DNA of 51,190 nucleotides from Bacteroidaceae bacterium (GTDB lineage: Bacteria > Bacteroidota > Bacteroidia > Bacteroidales > Bacteroidaceae). The translations under genes were made by a program, and so were the position numbers. The stretch lies in assembly GCA_016292545.1 (NCBI GenBank), contig JAEDIG010000004.1, forward strand, positions 1 to 51,190, read 5' to 3'. Within the stretch, counting starts at the first letter, position 1, and each line of letters begins with the position of its first letter. This document shows, piece after piece, positions 8,388-17,724 of the stretch. The notes below the pieces were generated by a model. It saw only the letters and a program-made list of their open reading frames with translations. It was not told the DNA's origin and searched no databases.

Positions 8388-9443
8388 CTATTCTTTCTTC
8401 TTCTCCCGGAAGTCCTTGGCCTTGGGCTCTATGTCGGCCGACCAGTCGGTTCCCTCAGCCATGATGTGCCCCTTGGCATCTACCAATATATAATATGGTA
8501 GGTCCTTGATGCCCCATTGGCGTACAAGCGTGCTGTTCCAGCACTTGAAATCGCAGTAACTAGGAAAATCGACAGAATCCCTCGACTCTATGTCCTGCAA
8601 CTGTTTTTCGTCCACATCCAGCGAATAACTGATGGGCAACACCTTGCGCTGGCTCTCCCTCCGCAACTTACGGGCCTGGTACAGCGCCGACTGCGAACCA
8701 TTGCGCCACGATGCCCAGAACACGAAAAGCAATGTGGAATCCTTGCAACCGCTCTTGGTGAGCACACGGCTCTTGATGGTGTGCACACTATCGTCGGGGT
8801 TTAACCTTACCTCCCTCGTTTTCAGCTTGAAATCCGGCAATTTGGCATCCTTGCGGATGATACCCATCGACCTGACGTCCTGCGCCAGGTTAGAGAGCTG
8901 GATTTCACCAGGACATGCCCTGCACAGGCTGTCATAGACTTCCTTCATCTCCTTGCTGTCGACCGAGGACGACAACAGATAGTACTTGCAGAAAAGAAAG
9001 CGGCTCACTGCGGAAACGGGATTTTCGAGCATGTATTTCCGGGCCAGCTGCACTTCCTCCTTCTGCGGAAGCTGACGGGCTTCCTTGCGGAACTTCGTGT
9101 AGAGTTCGTTGTCCTTTGTCCCCTTCACCTCCACATCGCTCAGGCTTCTGGCATCGCCCTTCACCCTCACCGACTTTCCTTCCTGGCCAAAGATGACCAG
9201 CTCGGAGAAATTGGGATAGAGGATATGATAGGTGGCTTCGCCCGTGAGCGACACGGTGTAGTCAAAAGCCCCGTCCACCAGCCGGAGGGTGTCGTAGCGG
9301 TCGAGGCCGCCATCGGGGCTGTATATATAGAACTCACCCTGCTCCAGGTGGTCGAAATTTCCGCGGATACGAAACTGTCCCGCATTATTTCCACAACCGA
9401 GCAGGGTGAGAATTGCTGATATATATAACAGCGTTTGCTTCAC
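8388..9443 (-). CDS. Thioredoxin-fold lipoprotein with DUF4369-like N-terminus, CXXC missing
   Basis: A 351-residue lipoprotein (lipobox LLGC, Cys17). The first half resembles the DUF4369 beta domain found before many Bacteroidetes thioredoxin-like proteins. The second half (about 205-345) is a thioredoxin/AhpC-like fold with the typical WASW start and the cis-proline loop (KDLPYYILVD). At the redox motif the sequence is WASWRNGS (243-250), so both cysteines of WASWCxxC are replaced by Arg247 and Ser250. It cannot be a standard disulfide reductase. Translation starts at a GTG (9441-9443) directly after the TAA of the upstream gene, which suggests translational coupling. Confidence 0.85.
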   Translation of the reverse strand: MKQTLLYISAILTLLGCGNNAGQFRIRGNFDHLEQGEFYIYSPDGGLDRYDTLRLVDGAFDYTVSLTGEATYHILYPNFSELVIFGQEGKSVRVKGDARSLSDVEVKGTKDNELYTKFRKEARQLPQKEEVQLARKYMLENPVSAVSRFLFCKYYLLSSSVDSKEMKEVYDSLCRACPGEIQLSNLAQDVRSMGIIRKDAKLPDFKLKTREVRLNPDDSVHTIKSRVLTKSGCKDSTLLFVFWASWRNGSQSALYQARKLRRESQRKVLPISYSLDVDEKQLQDIESRDSVDFPSYCDFKCWNSTLVRQWGIKDLPYYILVDAKGHIMAEGTDWSADIEPKAKDFREKKKE

Positions 9444-11135
9444 TTACTTCACGAGTTCTTTAATGGTGCTGGCAAAGTTTGCGAATTCCAGATCCTTTGC
9501 TGCGCGTGCACCCAGGGTAGCATCCTGCTGGATGGCGCTCTTCAGGTTGGTGGCCACTGCATTGGCATCACCCGTGCGGGCTGCAAGGATAGCCTTCAGA
9601 TAGCTGGTGGTGGCATCAGCATTCTTGATGGCGTTCAGGGTATTCTTGGCACTGCTGTAGTCCTTGGCCAGAATCTGGGCCAAAGCAGCGGCATTGCTGG
9701 TGGCACCCTTCATGTTGGCGGCAGCCTGGGTGTAGTTGCCCTTGGCAATGTTGAGGGCACCCATAACCTCGTTGAAGGTGTCGGCACCTGAACCGGCAGC
9801 CAGATAAGTCTCGGCAGCGCTCACGTCGCCACTCTTGACAGCCAGCAGACCCAGGTTGGTGTTAACCTCGCTTGCGCTCTTGTTGATGCTTCTTGCCTTC
9901 TCCAGATACTGCTTTGCACTAGCTGCGTCGCCATTCTTGATAGCCAGCTGAGCCAGGTTATTGACAGCACGGTAGTCGCTGGGATACTGCTTGGTGAGGG
10001 TGTTGTACCAGTCCTTCTTGGTGTTCTCGTCGGTCACCAGCTTGTTGGCACCATAAACGAGTTCCTCTACGCTCAGCTTAGAGGGATCCTGCTTGTACTG
10101 GGCAAGAATCTGCTCGTCGCTGCGGCCGATAACGTCATAGTTCACAATCAGGCGGGCACGACGCAACTCGGGCAGGATGCCTTCCTTAATGTCGGTATAT
10201 ACCTCGCTCATGTTGCTGATCTGCTGCTCACGCTCTTCGGGATCCTGATACATGGACAGCACGCGCAAGATGACGTCCTTGTCCTGCAGGTTGCTCTGCG
10301 AAACGAGCTGCTGGAAGCCTTCCCAGTCCTCAGCGGTGAACTTGGTGTCAACCTCTGCCTGCATCTTGATCTTCTTCAGTTCCTTCTTCATGTAGTCGGC
10401 GCTGACGTTCTGACGCTTCTCGGCCAACTTTTCGTTGAAGGAATACTTACCATCGGGGCTGGCGTATGCGCTCACCTCGATGCCCTGGAGGGCACGGCTT
10501 TCCTTGTCATCGTTGATTTCCTTCAGCACGGCAACCAAATCCTTGATGCCCACCTTCTGGAGCTCGCTGGTGCGCAGGGTGGCCACATTGATGAGGAACT
10601 TGATGCTCTCTTCCTGCTTGTGGGCAATGATGCGCTGCCATGCATCGGGTGCAGTGGCAGGAGTGATGGCGCAACGGCTCAGCAGCTGGCTGGTGGCCAC
10701 CACGCCATAACCAATCTTCACCTCGGGAATCTTCACGGTCTTCTTGCCCTTCTTGGCCTCGAAGCGTGCATACAGGTCGCTAGTGAGCATAGCGTCATCG
10801 TATGTGAAGCTGGTCTTCATTGTGTACGTACCACCTACCTTGTAGTTGATGGTGGTGCCGTTGCCCTCAACCTTTTCGCCCTGGAAAGTGGCGCTCTGGC
10901 CTACAGCCTCGCCACCCTCATACTTGAGCACGGGGATTACGGTCACAGTGGCCTTCTTCTTCATGTACTTGGTGGGGAAGGTACCGTTGATTGTGGCAGG
11001 CACCTGGCCTCCTACAGCCTCCAGAGGAGTGGGGGTCACATTAAAATTCTCTGCACCGAGCTTACCGAGCTTGCTGCAGGATGTCAAAGCCGATGCAGAG
11101 GCAACGGCCAACAACAAAACTTGTGATTTTTTCAT
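9444..11135 (-). CDS. Lipoprotein with OmpA-like segment and tetratricopeptide repeats
   Basis: A 563-residue lipoprotein (lipobox LTSC at about 17-20). I chose the ATG at 11133-11135 because it gives a clean lipoprotein signal; a GTG 27 bases upstream would add nine residues. After an N-terminal beta-rich region there is an OmpA-like segment (AYASPDGKYSFN, followed by LAEKRQNVSADY), and then a long alpha-helical part (about 340-560) of TPR-type helices rich in Ala, Lys and Asn. Proteins like this are common outer-membrane or periplasmic lipoproteins in Bacteroides and Prevotella, with no clear biochemical role. A TAACTTTGC promoter box lies at 11192-11200. Confidence 0.85.
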   Translation of the reverse strand: MKKSQVLLLAVASASALTSCSKLGKLGAENFNVTPTPLEAVGGQVPATINGTFPTKYMKKKATVTVIPVLKYEGGEAVGQSATFQGEKVEGNGTTINYKVGGTYTMKTSFTYDDAMLTSDLYARFEAKKGKKTVKIPEVKIGYGVVATSQLLSRCAITPATAPDAWQRIIAHKQEESIKFLINVATLRTSELQKVGIKDLVAVLKEINDDKESRALQGIEVSAYASPDGKYSFNEKLAEKRQNVSADYMKKELKKIKMQAEVDTKFTAEDWEGFQQLVSQSNLQDKDVILRVLSMYQDPEEREQQISNMSEVYTDIKEGILPELRRARLIVNYDVIGRSDEQILAQYKQDPSKLSVEELVYGANKLVTDENTKKDWYNTLTKQYPSDYRAVNNLAQLAIKNGDAASAKQYLEKARSINKSASEVNTNLGLLAVKSGDVSAAETYLAAGSGADTFNEVMGALNIAKGNYTQAAANMKGATSNAAALAQILAKDYSSAKNTLNAIKNADATTSYLKAILAARTGDANAVATNLKSAIQQDATLGARAAKDLEFANFASTIKELVK

Positions 11136-11191
11136 TTTTTGAAAGAATATTTTTATGTTCACTTTTTATGCCTATTGTTCCAAATTTTGGT

Positions 11192-11200
11192 GCAAAGTTA
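11192..11200 (-). promoter_or_regulatory. Bacteroidota -7 box for the OmpA-like/TPR lipoprotein gene
   Basis: TAACTTTGC on the minus strand matches the TAnnTTTG consensus of the Bacteroidota major sigma factor. It is about 57 bases before the chosen ATG. No clear TTG -33 element is seen at the usual distance. Confidence 0.6.
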
Positions 11201-11286
11201 CACATATTCTACCGAATAACATCCCGTTCACCCCCTTTTTTTTTCAAACTTCCTATAAAAAACAATGGTTTATCGTTTTTTCTTTG

Positions 11287-11295
11287 TAATTTTGC
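11287..11295 (+). promoter_or_regulatory. Bacteroidota -7 box for the GH2 gene
   Basis: TAATTTTGC on the plus strand, 57 bases before the ATG of the GH2 lipoprotein gene. It forms a divergent promoter pair with 11192-11200. Confidence 0.6.
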
Positions 11296-11352
11296 TTCAT
11301 TCAAACAGTTTTCCTGCACCAATTTCCGCATTAAACCAAATATAAGACCATA

Positions 11353-14300
11353 ATGAAAGTATCTTCCATCACAGCCACTTTTGGCATTCTCATGCTAGGT
11401 ATGGTGTCCTGCACGAGTGGAGTCAAGGACTCGCGTATCGGACACTATCCAGGGAACCCCGACGAGAACTTTGCGCCCGAAATGAAGGCCGACCAGGCCT
11501 ATCGCAACATTGCACTCCATAGGGCCGCATACCACTCGTCGGCCTACGACTATAACCTGACGGCGCAGCTCGTCACCGACGGCATCCTGCCGCCCGAAGG
11601 AACGGAACCCATCTTCCTGACGGCATCCACCCACGCTGCAGCACTGCCCAAGAGGGAGCGTGAATGGGCCATCGACGGAGGGGAATACACACGGAACATC
11701 CTCATGGGAGACCACGTATGCCTGGAATACCTGTGGCATGGGGGCATGAAACTGGAGGCCGACCGCATCCAGATAATATGCCGTGTGGCATACGACCCCG
11801 AAAAGGCCGACGGCACATACCGTTTCCAGATTACGGGAGAGGGACAGCAGGTGATGGGCCAGCTCGAAGGGAAGGACTACCCCGGAGAGGAATCAGGCCA
11901 CAAAGTGCAGAGCGACCCGAACAAAATGACGGAAGGCACGCTCCTGCCCACCCGGAACATCATGTCAACCATCCCGCTGGCTGCTCCCGCCGAAGGCACA
12001 AGCCAGCTGAAAGTGGACCTGCAGATGGAGGGGGCCGTGCATTGGACGGTGACAGAACTGAAATTCTTTGCGGATGATCAGGCGGTGACCGACGTGTTGC
12101 CTTCGGCCGGGTTCACCAGCGCATGGATGAGCGAAGGAAAGAAAGACGAATGGGTGTATGTAGACCTTGGGGAAAAGGCACAATTCAACAAGGTGAAACT
12201 CCACTGGATATGGAAGGCCCAGAAGGGGCGCATCGAGGCATCGGATGATGCCAAGAACTGGCATACGGTGGCGCAACTGCCTGAAGGAGAGAGCCTCACC
12301 GACGAAGTGGAGTGCAAGGGGGAAGGGCGCTATGTGCGCATCCTGATGGACGAAACAGCCCACGAACGTTTTGCACTGGCCGAAATGGAGGTGTGGGGCA
12401 AGGGCGGCCTCATTGCCATGCCTGCAGAGAAAGCGCAGACCGACGGCCCACGCTACCTGCTCAACGGAGGAGCGTGGAAACTGCAAAGAGCCTCGGAAGT
12501 GAACGCCGCCGGCGAAGAGATTGCCACCTCCTCCTTTGATGCTTCGGAATGGATTACGGCCACCGTGCCCGCAACGGTTCTGATGAGCTACGCCAATATC
12601 GGTGCCCTGCCCAATCCTGATTTCGACGACAACATCTTCCAGATTTCCGAGTCGTTCTTCAACAGCAACTTCTGGTATCGGCGGACATTCGTCCGTCCCG
12701 AACAGCTGAAGGGAAAGCATGTATTCCTTAATTTCGACGGCATCAACTGGAAGGCAAACATTTATCTGAACGGCAAGAAGATAGACCGCATCGAAGGTGC
12801 CTTCATGCGCGGACGCACCGACATTACCCGCCTGCTCGCTGATGGAGAGAACGTGCTGGCCGTGGAAATCGTGAAGAATGCACATCCCGGAGCCGTAAAG
12901 GAGAAATACCGCGAGGACACCGATTTCAACGGAGGCCTGCTGGGATACGACAACCCCACCTTCCATGCCACCATCGGTTGGGACTGGATATCAACCATAC
13001 GCGGCAGGAACATCGGCATCTGGAACGACGTATACCTGACTGCATCCGGTGCTGTGAGCCTCCACGACCCTTTGGTATGCTCCAGCCTTCAACTGCCCGA
13101 CACGGCCGCCACGCTGACACCACGGGTGATACTCACCAACCATGAGCCTCATCCCATGGAGGCTGTGCTCAAGGGATGGATTGGAGACATCCATTTTGAG
13201 CAACCCGTAAGCCTGGCTGCCAATGAGACACGCGAGGTGACATTCAGCCCCGAACAGTTCGCTTCGCTCCAGCAAGTAAGGCTGCCACTATGGTGGCCTG
13301 CAGGCTATGGCGCACCCGTGCTCCACCCCTCTGGCTTTGAGGTCATTGTCGACGGGAAGGCAGCAGACAGCATCCACTTCAGCACGGGCATCCGTGAGAT
13401 GCAATACAAGGACGAAGCCACCCAGCTGAAACTCTACATCAACGGCAGACGGCTCGTACCGCTGGGAGGAAACTGGGGCTTCAGCGAAAATAACCTCTGC
13501 TATCGGGGACGGGAATACGACATTGCCGTGGGATACCACAAACAGATGCACTTCAACATGATACGCAACTGGGTGGGGCAAACGGGCGACGAGGAATTCT
13601 ATGAAGCCTGCGACCGCCACGGCATCATGGTGTGGCAAGACTTCTGGCTGGCCAATCCAGCCGACGGTCCCGACCCGCTGGACGAAGGTATGTTCCTGGC
13701 CAATGCCCTCGACTATGTGAAGCGCATCCGCAACCATCCCTGCATAGCCCTTTATTGCGGCAGGAACGAGGGCTATCCGCCAGCCGGCATCGACAACAGC
13801 CTGCGCACGTTTGTGGCACAGCAACATCCGGGCATCACCTATATCTCCAGCTCGGCCGACGACGGTGTGAGCGGACACGGCCCCTACTGGGCGATCCCTG
13901 CCAAGGAATACTTTGGACGGCAAACGGGGAAACTGCATTCCGAACGGGGCATGCCCAACGTAATGACATGGGAAGGCCTCTCGCGCACGCTGCGCCCGGA
14001 ACACCTCTGGCCACAAGGCAATGAATGGGGGCAGCACGACTATTGCATGAAGGGTGCACAAAGAGGCGCCTCGTTCAACGAAATCATCCACACCGCCTTT
14101 GGCGACATCAACGATGCGAAGACCTTTGCCACATTGGCACAATGGGTGAACTATGAAGGCTACAGGGCCATGTATGAGTCGGGAAGCGCCGACCGCTTGG
14201 GACTGCTCATCTGGATGAGCCATGCCTGCTGGCCCAGCATGACATGGCAATGCTACGACTACTACTTTGAACCCACAGCGGCCTTCTTTGGCTGCAAGAA

Positions 14301-14904
14301 AGCATGCGAACCCCTCCATATCCAATGGAACGAACTGACGGGCAACGTGGAAGTGGTGAACCGAAGCGCAGGCCATCAGGGCAAGCTCACAGCCAGCTGC
14401 CGCATCATGGACCTGAAGGGGAACACGGTGCGGACATCCTCAAGGGAACTCAGCTGCAACGAGGATTCCACCGCCATCTGCCAGCAAGTGGAGTTCCCGC
14501 AGGATAGCACGAGCGTATATGTGGTAAGGCTGGAACTGAGCGAGGGCAATGAGGGCACGCTGCTTTCCGAAAACACCTACGTGCGTCCCGCATCCAATGG
14601 CAGCAGGCAGCAACTGCTGCAACTTCCCCAGGTGACCCTGAAAGCATCCTGCGATATGGCCTCCAGCCACCTCACCCTCCACATCCAGAATCCTTCCGGC
14701 ACCCCGGCCTTCATGATAAGGCTCTGCCTGAAGGCAAAGGATGGAGAACAGGTGCTCCCTGTCACCTATAGCGACAACTATTTCCACCTCATGCCCGGCG
14801 AAGAAAAGACCGTCACCGTGGAATGGGACGCATCCGACACACGCGGCCTGCCCGTAAGCATCGCCCTGTCTGCCCTCAATGTGCAGGAAACAACCATTCG
14901 CTAA
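11353..14904 (+). CDS. GH2 family exo-acting glycoside hydrolase lipoprotein with discoidin domain
   Basis: A 1183-residue lipoprotein (lipobox VSC, Cys20). The N-terminal ~350 residues are beta-rich and include an F5/8-type C domain (about 250-348). The GH2 part follows: sugar-binding jelly roll (about 370-560), an immunoglobulin-like domain, a TIM barrel (about 690-960) and C-terminal beta domains. The acid/base is Glu806 in CGRNEGYPP and the nucleophile is probably Glu864 in LHSERGMPN. The NxxN-rich barrel and overall plan resemble exo-beta-glucosaminidase and beta-mannosidase-like GH2 enzymes more than LacZ. The exact sugar cannot be fixed. It is the only plus-strand gene in the first 27 kb and is followed by a hairpin. 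Confidence 0.9.
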   Translation: MKVSSITATFGILMLGMVSCTSGVKDSRIGHYPGNPDENFAPEMKADQAYRNIALHRAAYHSSAYDYNLTAQLVTDGILPPEGTEPIFLTASTHAAALPKREREWAIDGGEYTRNILMGDHVCLEYLWHGGMKLEADRIQIICRVAYDPEKADGTYRFQITGEGQQVMGQLEGKDYPGEESGHKVQSDPNKMTEGTLLPTRNIMSTIPLAAPAEGTSQLKVDLQMEGAVHWTVTELKFFADDQAVTDVLPSAGFTSAWMSEGKKDEWVYVDLGEKAQFNKVKLHWIWKAQKGRIEASDDAKNWHTVAQLPEGESLTDEVECKGEGRYVRILMDETAHERFALAEMEVWGKGGLIAMPAEKAQTDGPRYLLNGGAWKLQRASEVNAAGEEIATSSFDASEWITATVPATVLMSYANIGALPNPDFDDNIFQISESFFNSNFWYRRTFVRPEQLKGKHVFLNFDGINWKANIYLNGKKIDRIEGAFMRGRTDITRLLADGENVLAVEIVKNAHPGAVKEKYREDTDFNGGLLGYDNPTFHATIGWDWISTIRGRNIGIWNDVYLTASGAVSLHDPLVCSSLQLPDTAATLTPRVILTNHEPHPMEAVLKGWIGDIHFEQPVSLAANETREVTFSPEQFASLQQVRLPLWWPAGYGAPVLHPSGFEVIVDGKAADSIHFSTGIREMQYKDEATQLKLYINGRRLVPLGGNWGFSENNLCYRGREYDIAVGYHKQMHFNMIRNWVGQTGDEEFYEACDRHGIMVWQDFWLANPADGPDPLDEGMFLANALDYVKRIRNHPCIALYCGRNEGYPPAGIDNSLRTFVAQQHPGITYISSSADDGVSGHGPYWAIPAKEYFGRQTGKLHSERGMPNVMTWEGLSRTLRPEHLWPQGNEWGQHDYCMKGAQRGASFNEIIHTAFGDINDAKTFATLAQWVNYEGYRAMYESGSADRLGLLIWMSHACWPSMTWQCYDYYFEPTAAFFGCKKACEPLHIQWNELTGNVEVVNRSAGHQGKLTASCRIMDLKGNTVRTSSRELSCNEDSTAICQQVEFPQDSTSVYVVRLELSEGNEGTLLSENTYVRPASNGSRQQLLQLPQVTLKASCDMASSHLTLHIQNPSGTPAFMIRLCLKAKDGEQVLPVTYSDNYFHLMPGEEKTVTVEWDASDTRGLPVSIALSALNVQETTIR

Positions 14905-14924
14905 TGGGAATGTCCTATAAATTC

Positions 14925-14967
14925 GGCCCTTCTCCCGTCCATCCGTCCGATGGAAAGGAGAAGGGCC
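14925..14967 (+). terminator. Hairpin after the GH2 gene
   Basis: Perfect 11-base stem GGCCCTTCTCC (14925-14935) and GGAGAAGGGCC (14957-14967) with a 21-base loop, 20 bases after the stop codon. The T-run is weak, so it may stabilise or end the transcript. Confidence 0.6.
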
Positions 14968-15073
14968 TCCGTTAAACCTTAATATTAATACGCGCGTAGA
15001 GGCCAGTCCTCGCCTTGACTTACCTTTTGGTTAGTGCCTTTGTCGGCCCACCTTGCCACATGCTTTTCATGTT

Positions 15074-15448
15074 TCAATTCGCTCTGTTCCTGTCCTTGAT
15101 GATAGCCGCAAAATTGTCTATGGCCCATTGCACCATCGGACGGCATGCTTCCATGAAGGAATGGGCACGGGGAGTAAGGGAATATTCCGTGCGTGGAGGC
15201 ACCTCGGCATAGACCGTGCGCACAAGGAAGCCGTCGGCCTCCAGGTTCCTCAGCGTGGCGGTCAACACCTTTTGCGATATGTCGGGAATGGCCCTGCGCA
15301 ACTCCGAGAAACGCATGGGGGCCGACTGGCTGAGCAGTTGGTGCATCAGCAACAGCGACCATTTGTCGCCCACACGCGACAAGATGTTTCGCACGGGACA
15401 ATCCGGGAACACCATCTCTTTCAACATCCTATGACAGTTCTTTTCCAT
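15074..15448 (-). CDS. HxlR family winged-helix regulator
   Basis: A 124-residue protein covering the whole HxlR (MarR-like) domain: the start motif CPVRNILSRVGDKWSLLLM, the recognition helix region MRFSELRRAIPDISQKVL with LRNLEADG, and the wing RTVYAEVPPRTEYSLT. Several family members respond to electrophiles or oxidants through the N-terminal Cys of the CPV motif, which is present here (about Cys17). It lies downstream of the cupin gene in the same direction, 66 bases away. A regulator and a cupin side by side suggests a small stress or metabolite-sensing unit. Confidence 0.9.
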   Translation of the reverse strand: MEKNCHRMLKEMVFPDCPVRNILSRVGDKWSLLLMHQLLSQSAPMRFSELRRAIPDISQKVLTATLRNLEADGFLVRTVYAEVPPRTEYSLTPRAHSFMEACRPMVQWAIDNFAAIIKDRNRAN

Positions 15449-15514
15449 ATAATGGAAACGGAAAGAGCCACAGGTTTATTGCCCTTCCCGCCTGAAATTG
15501 CAACAAAAACCTGT

Positions 15515-15910
15515 CTATTGCTCCACCACACCGTCTGTCATCGTATACTGCTCCAAGGAGCCTGCCTTTCCCTGAATGCAAACATACACCAGCGGTTCAT
15601 TGCCCGTGCATCTGGTGTTTCGGCTCACCGACGGTGCCACCCTTACGATGCTTCCCGATGACACCGGTTCCTCCTTTCCGTCGAGGACAAACACGCCCTC
15701 GCCACTCAATACCACATACACCTCCTCGTTCTGCTTGTGGTGATGGAAGAAGGGCACGGAACAGCCTGGTGCCAGACTGCCGAACGAAAGCTCCACGGAT
15801 GTGGTGCCCAAAATGTCCTTCACAAATGCCTTGCCTTCAAACGATGCAAGGTTTCCCACTGTGGCAATGCTGTAGCCATCAGTTGACTGCTGTAATTCTG
15901 CCTTGTTCAT
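15515..15910 (-). CDS. Cupin domain protein
   Basis: A 131-residue single-domain cupin. The first cupin motif is visible as FFHHHKQNEEVYVVLSGEG (metal-binding His and Glu), the second as GSIVRVAPSVSRNTRC, where the usual second-motif His is replaced. Metal binding through the first motif is likely; the substrate is unknown. A promoter with both elements lies just upstream (15942-15973). The next gene downstream encodes an HxlR regulator. Confidence 0.88.
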   Translation of the reverse strand: MNKAELQQSTDGYSIATVGNLASFEGKAFVKDILGTTSVELSFGSLAPGCSVPFFHHHKQNEEVYVVLSGEGVFVLDGKEEPVSSGSIVRVAPSVSRNTRCTGNEPLVYVCIQGKAGSLEQYTMTDGVVEQ

Positions 15911-15941
15911 AACACTTAACTTTTATTGGTAATTTGACGCT

Positions 15942-15973
15942 GCAAAATTACATCTTTCCCCCCATCCCCACAA
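15942..15973 (-). promoter_or_regulatory. Promoter of the cupin gene
   Basis: On the minus strand: -33 TTG at 15971-15973, a 20-base spacer, then TAATTTTGC at 15942-15950, about 32 bases before the ATG. This matches the Bacteroidota consensus. Confidence 0.7.
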
Positions 15974-16156
15974 GAAGGCACAAAAAGGACAGTTAGTCAC
16001 CCCATGGAAACCATTGCAGACTGTCAGCACATTACAGAATCCACATTTATGTTTTATTATCATTCTGCAAGGGGGGTATCGTAAAACGATTCATGTGAAT
16101 ATAGGATTTCCTATAATTTTGCGTCTACACAGGAAAAAGATTGCGGACCCCGGATT

Positions 16157-17374
16157 CTACTGAAGCCTTTTCAACACCCTTGCCGGCACGCCGCCCACCA
16201 GTGTATGGGGTTCCACATCCTTCGTCACCACCGCTCCGGCAGCCACCACCGCTCCGTCACCGATTGTCACACCGCCGAGAATGGTGGCGTTGGCTCCTAT
16301 CCAGCAACCGTCACCGATAACGACAGGCTTGGCAAACGTGCGCCAGCGGTATTCGCGTGAAGACGGCTTCCAACCGGACATCAGACGCTCGGAAAGCTCC
16401 GTGGGATGCGAGGCCGTGTTGATTTGAACGCCCGGGGCAATGAGCACATCATTGCCAATGACGATGGCGTTGCAGTCGTTGAGGATGCAGCGGTAGTTGA
16501 TGCTCACATTGTTGCCCACATGGATGTTATCTCCAAACCCGATGATTGTGCCATCGCCCACAGAGACGTTCGTGCCCACGCTGCCAAACAGTTCGCGTAT
16601 CATAGCGTAACGTGCCGACCGGTTGGCATACGGGAGCGCGCTGTATCGTTGCATCCATTCCGTGGCACGGGCCTTCCGGTCGAGGAATTCAGGGCTATGG
16701 CAGTCGTACAGCTCACCCGCCATACATCTGTCCTGTTCGGTTTTCACGTAATCCCCGTCGTGGCATCCACCCTTGCTGGAGAGAATGTCTCTCAAATCAG
16801 CCTCATACTGGGCGGCATTCTTGAAACAAATGCCTTCCATGCCATATCGGCGTGCTCCTGCCACATTCTCCCTCAAGTCGTCTGTGAACACACATTCCTC
16901 TGCCTTCAATCCGTATTTCTCACAGATACGTTGGTAGATTTCCATCGAGGGTTTTGTGATATGCTCTTCCGAGGATATGACCCTCCCGTCGAGCAACTGG
17001 AATATCGGGTATTCTTCCATGGTGAGGTGGACCTTGCTGCACCAGTTGGTGAGGCCATACAGCTTATACCCTTCCCCCTTCAGCCTGACGAGCAGAGCAC
17101 GCATCCCCTTTATTTCACCCAGTATGAAATCGGTATATCGGTGGGCAAACTGCTGTATCTCCTCCTTATACTGCGGCATGGCGTACTGCATGTCGTGGAC
17201 AATCTGCTCAAAAGGAACATCCTCACGGTCAAGACGTTCGTTCCATCTTTCCGCCATCAGGCGGCGGAAGAAGTCTTCCGATTGCTGGTGTGTGGCAAAG
17301 ATACTGTCGAGAACGGTGAAATAGTCATAATCTACAAGCACCTTTCCAAAATCAAAAATCAAGTTCTTTATCAT
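16157..17374 (-). CDS. HAD-IA phosphatase fused to a maltose/galactoside O-acetyltransferase
   Basis: One 405-residue open frame with two complete enzymes. Residues 1-200 are a HAD-IA hydrolase of the YihX (glucose-1-phosphatase) type: nucleophile Asp8 in FDFGKVLVD, LTN (108-110), Lys141 in TKP, and FTDD (163-166). Position 10 is Gly, as in YihX. Residues about 210-405 are a sugar O-acetyltransferase: the Mac cap (MAGELYDCHSPEF), hexapeptide repeats forming a left-handed beta-helix, and catalytic His323 in TASHPTE. The join near residue 210 falls where a free-standing acetyltransferase would begin. A sugar phosphatase joined to a sugar acetylase suggests dephosphorylation and acetylation of the same sugar for disposal, which is inference. 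Confidence 0.9.
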   Translation of the reverse strand: MIKNLIFDFGKVLVDYDYFTVLDSIFATHQQSEDFFRRLMAERWNERLDREDVPFEQIVHDMQYAMPQYKEEIQQFAHRYTDFILGEIKGMRALLVRLKGEGYKLYGLTNWCSKVHLTMEEYPIFQLLDGRVISSEEHITKPSMEIYQRICEKYGLKAEECVFTDDLRENVAGARRYGMEGICFKNAAQYEADLRDILSSKGGCHDGDYVKTEQDRCMAGELYDCHSPEFLDRKARATEWMQRYSALPYANRSARYAMIRELFGSVGTNVSVGDGTIIGFGDNIHVGNNVSINYRCILNDCNAIVIGNDVLIAPGVQINTASHPTELSERLMSGWKPSSREYRWRTFAKPVVIGDGCWIGANATILGGVTIGDGAVVAAGAVVTKDVEPHTLVGGVPARVLKRLQ

Positions 17375-17465
17375 ACGCTAAAAGGATTCATTTCAAGATG
17401 CAAAATAACAACTAATATTTCATTCCACCAAAGAAAAGCCACTTATTCCGCTTTTCGAGGTGCCA

Positions 17466-17687
17466 TCAGCAACATATTTTGTGTTGTTCAGTGTAGTCCT
17501 TAACAGCTTTTCGCAATCCGCGGAAGAACAATTTACATTCCATAGGGTCATTTTGATGTGCATAATGTGTTGCCCACATTGTTAAGTATTTTGGATGAAA
17601 ATCATCTTCTTCACAGCACAATGAATGCTCCATCATTGCATAGAATGTTTTCATCGTTGTGTAGTGATATAATATCTGTTCGGTCAT
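17466..17687 (-). pseudogene. N-terminal fragment of a DUF2971 protein
   Basis: 73 codons that match the start of DUF2971 proteins: LYHYTTMKTFYAMME, then MWATHYAHQNDPMEC (the W-A-T...N-D-P-x-E signature). The family is normally 200 residues or more; the later signature (a WxxYxDxHKG-like motif and a YxxENEWR-like motif) is missing because of a stop at 17466. It sits at the left end of the AT-rich McrBC island. A full-length DUF2971 gene is present in the second island at 44774-45706. It could still be expressed as a short protein, but I read it as a remnant. Confidence 0.7.
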
Positions 17688-17724
17688 ATTCTCTCTATAT
17701 TAATTGTCATATCCAAATATATTT

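Noticed and set aside
13288..14376. Minus-strand open frame inside the GH2 gene
   Set aside because: Shadow frame; the GH2 catalytic motifs are on the plus strand.
16114..16122. TAATTTTGC on the plus strand, a possible small-RNA promoter
   Set aside because: No -33 element and no plus-strand gene follows; a single 9-base match in AT-rich DNA may be chance.
16406..17503. Plus-strand open frame opposite the phosphatase-acetyltransferase fusion
   Set aside because: No family features; the minus strand has complete enzyme motifs throughout.
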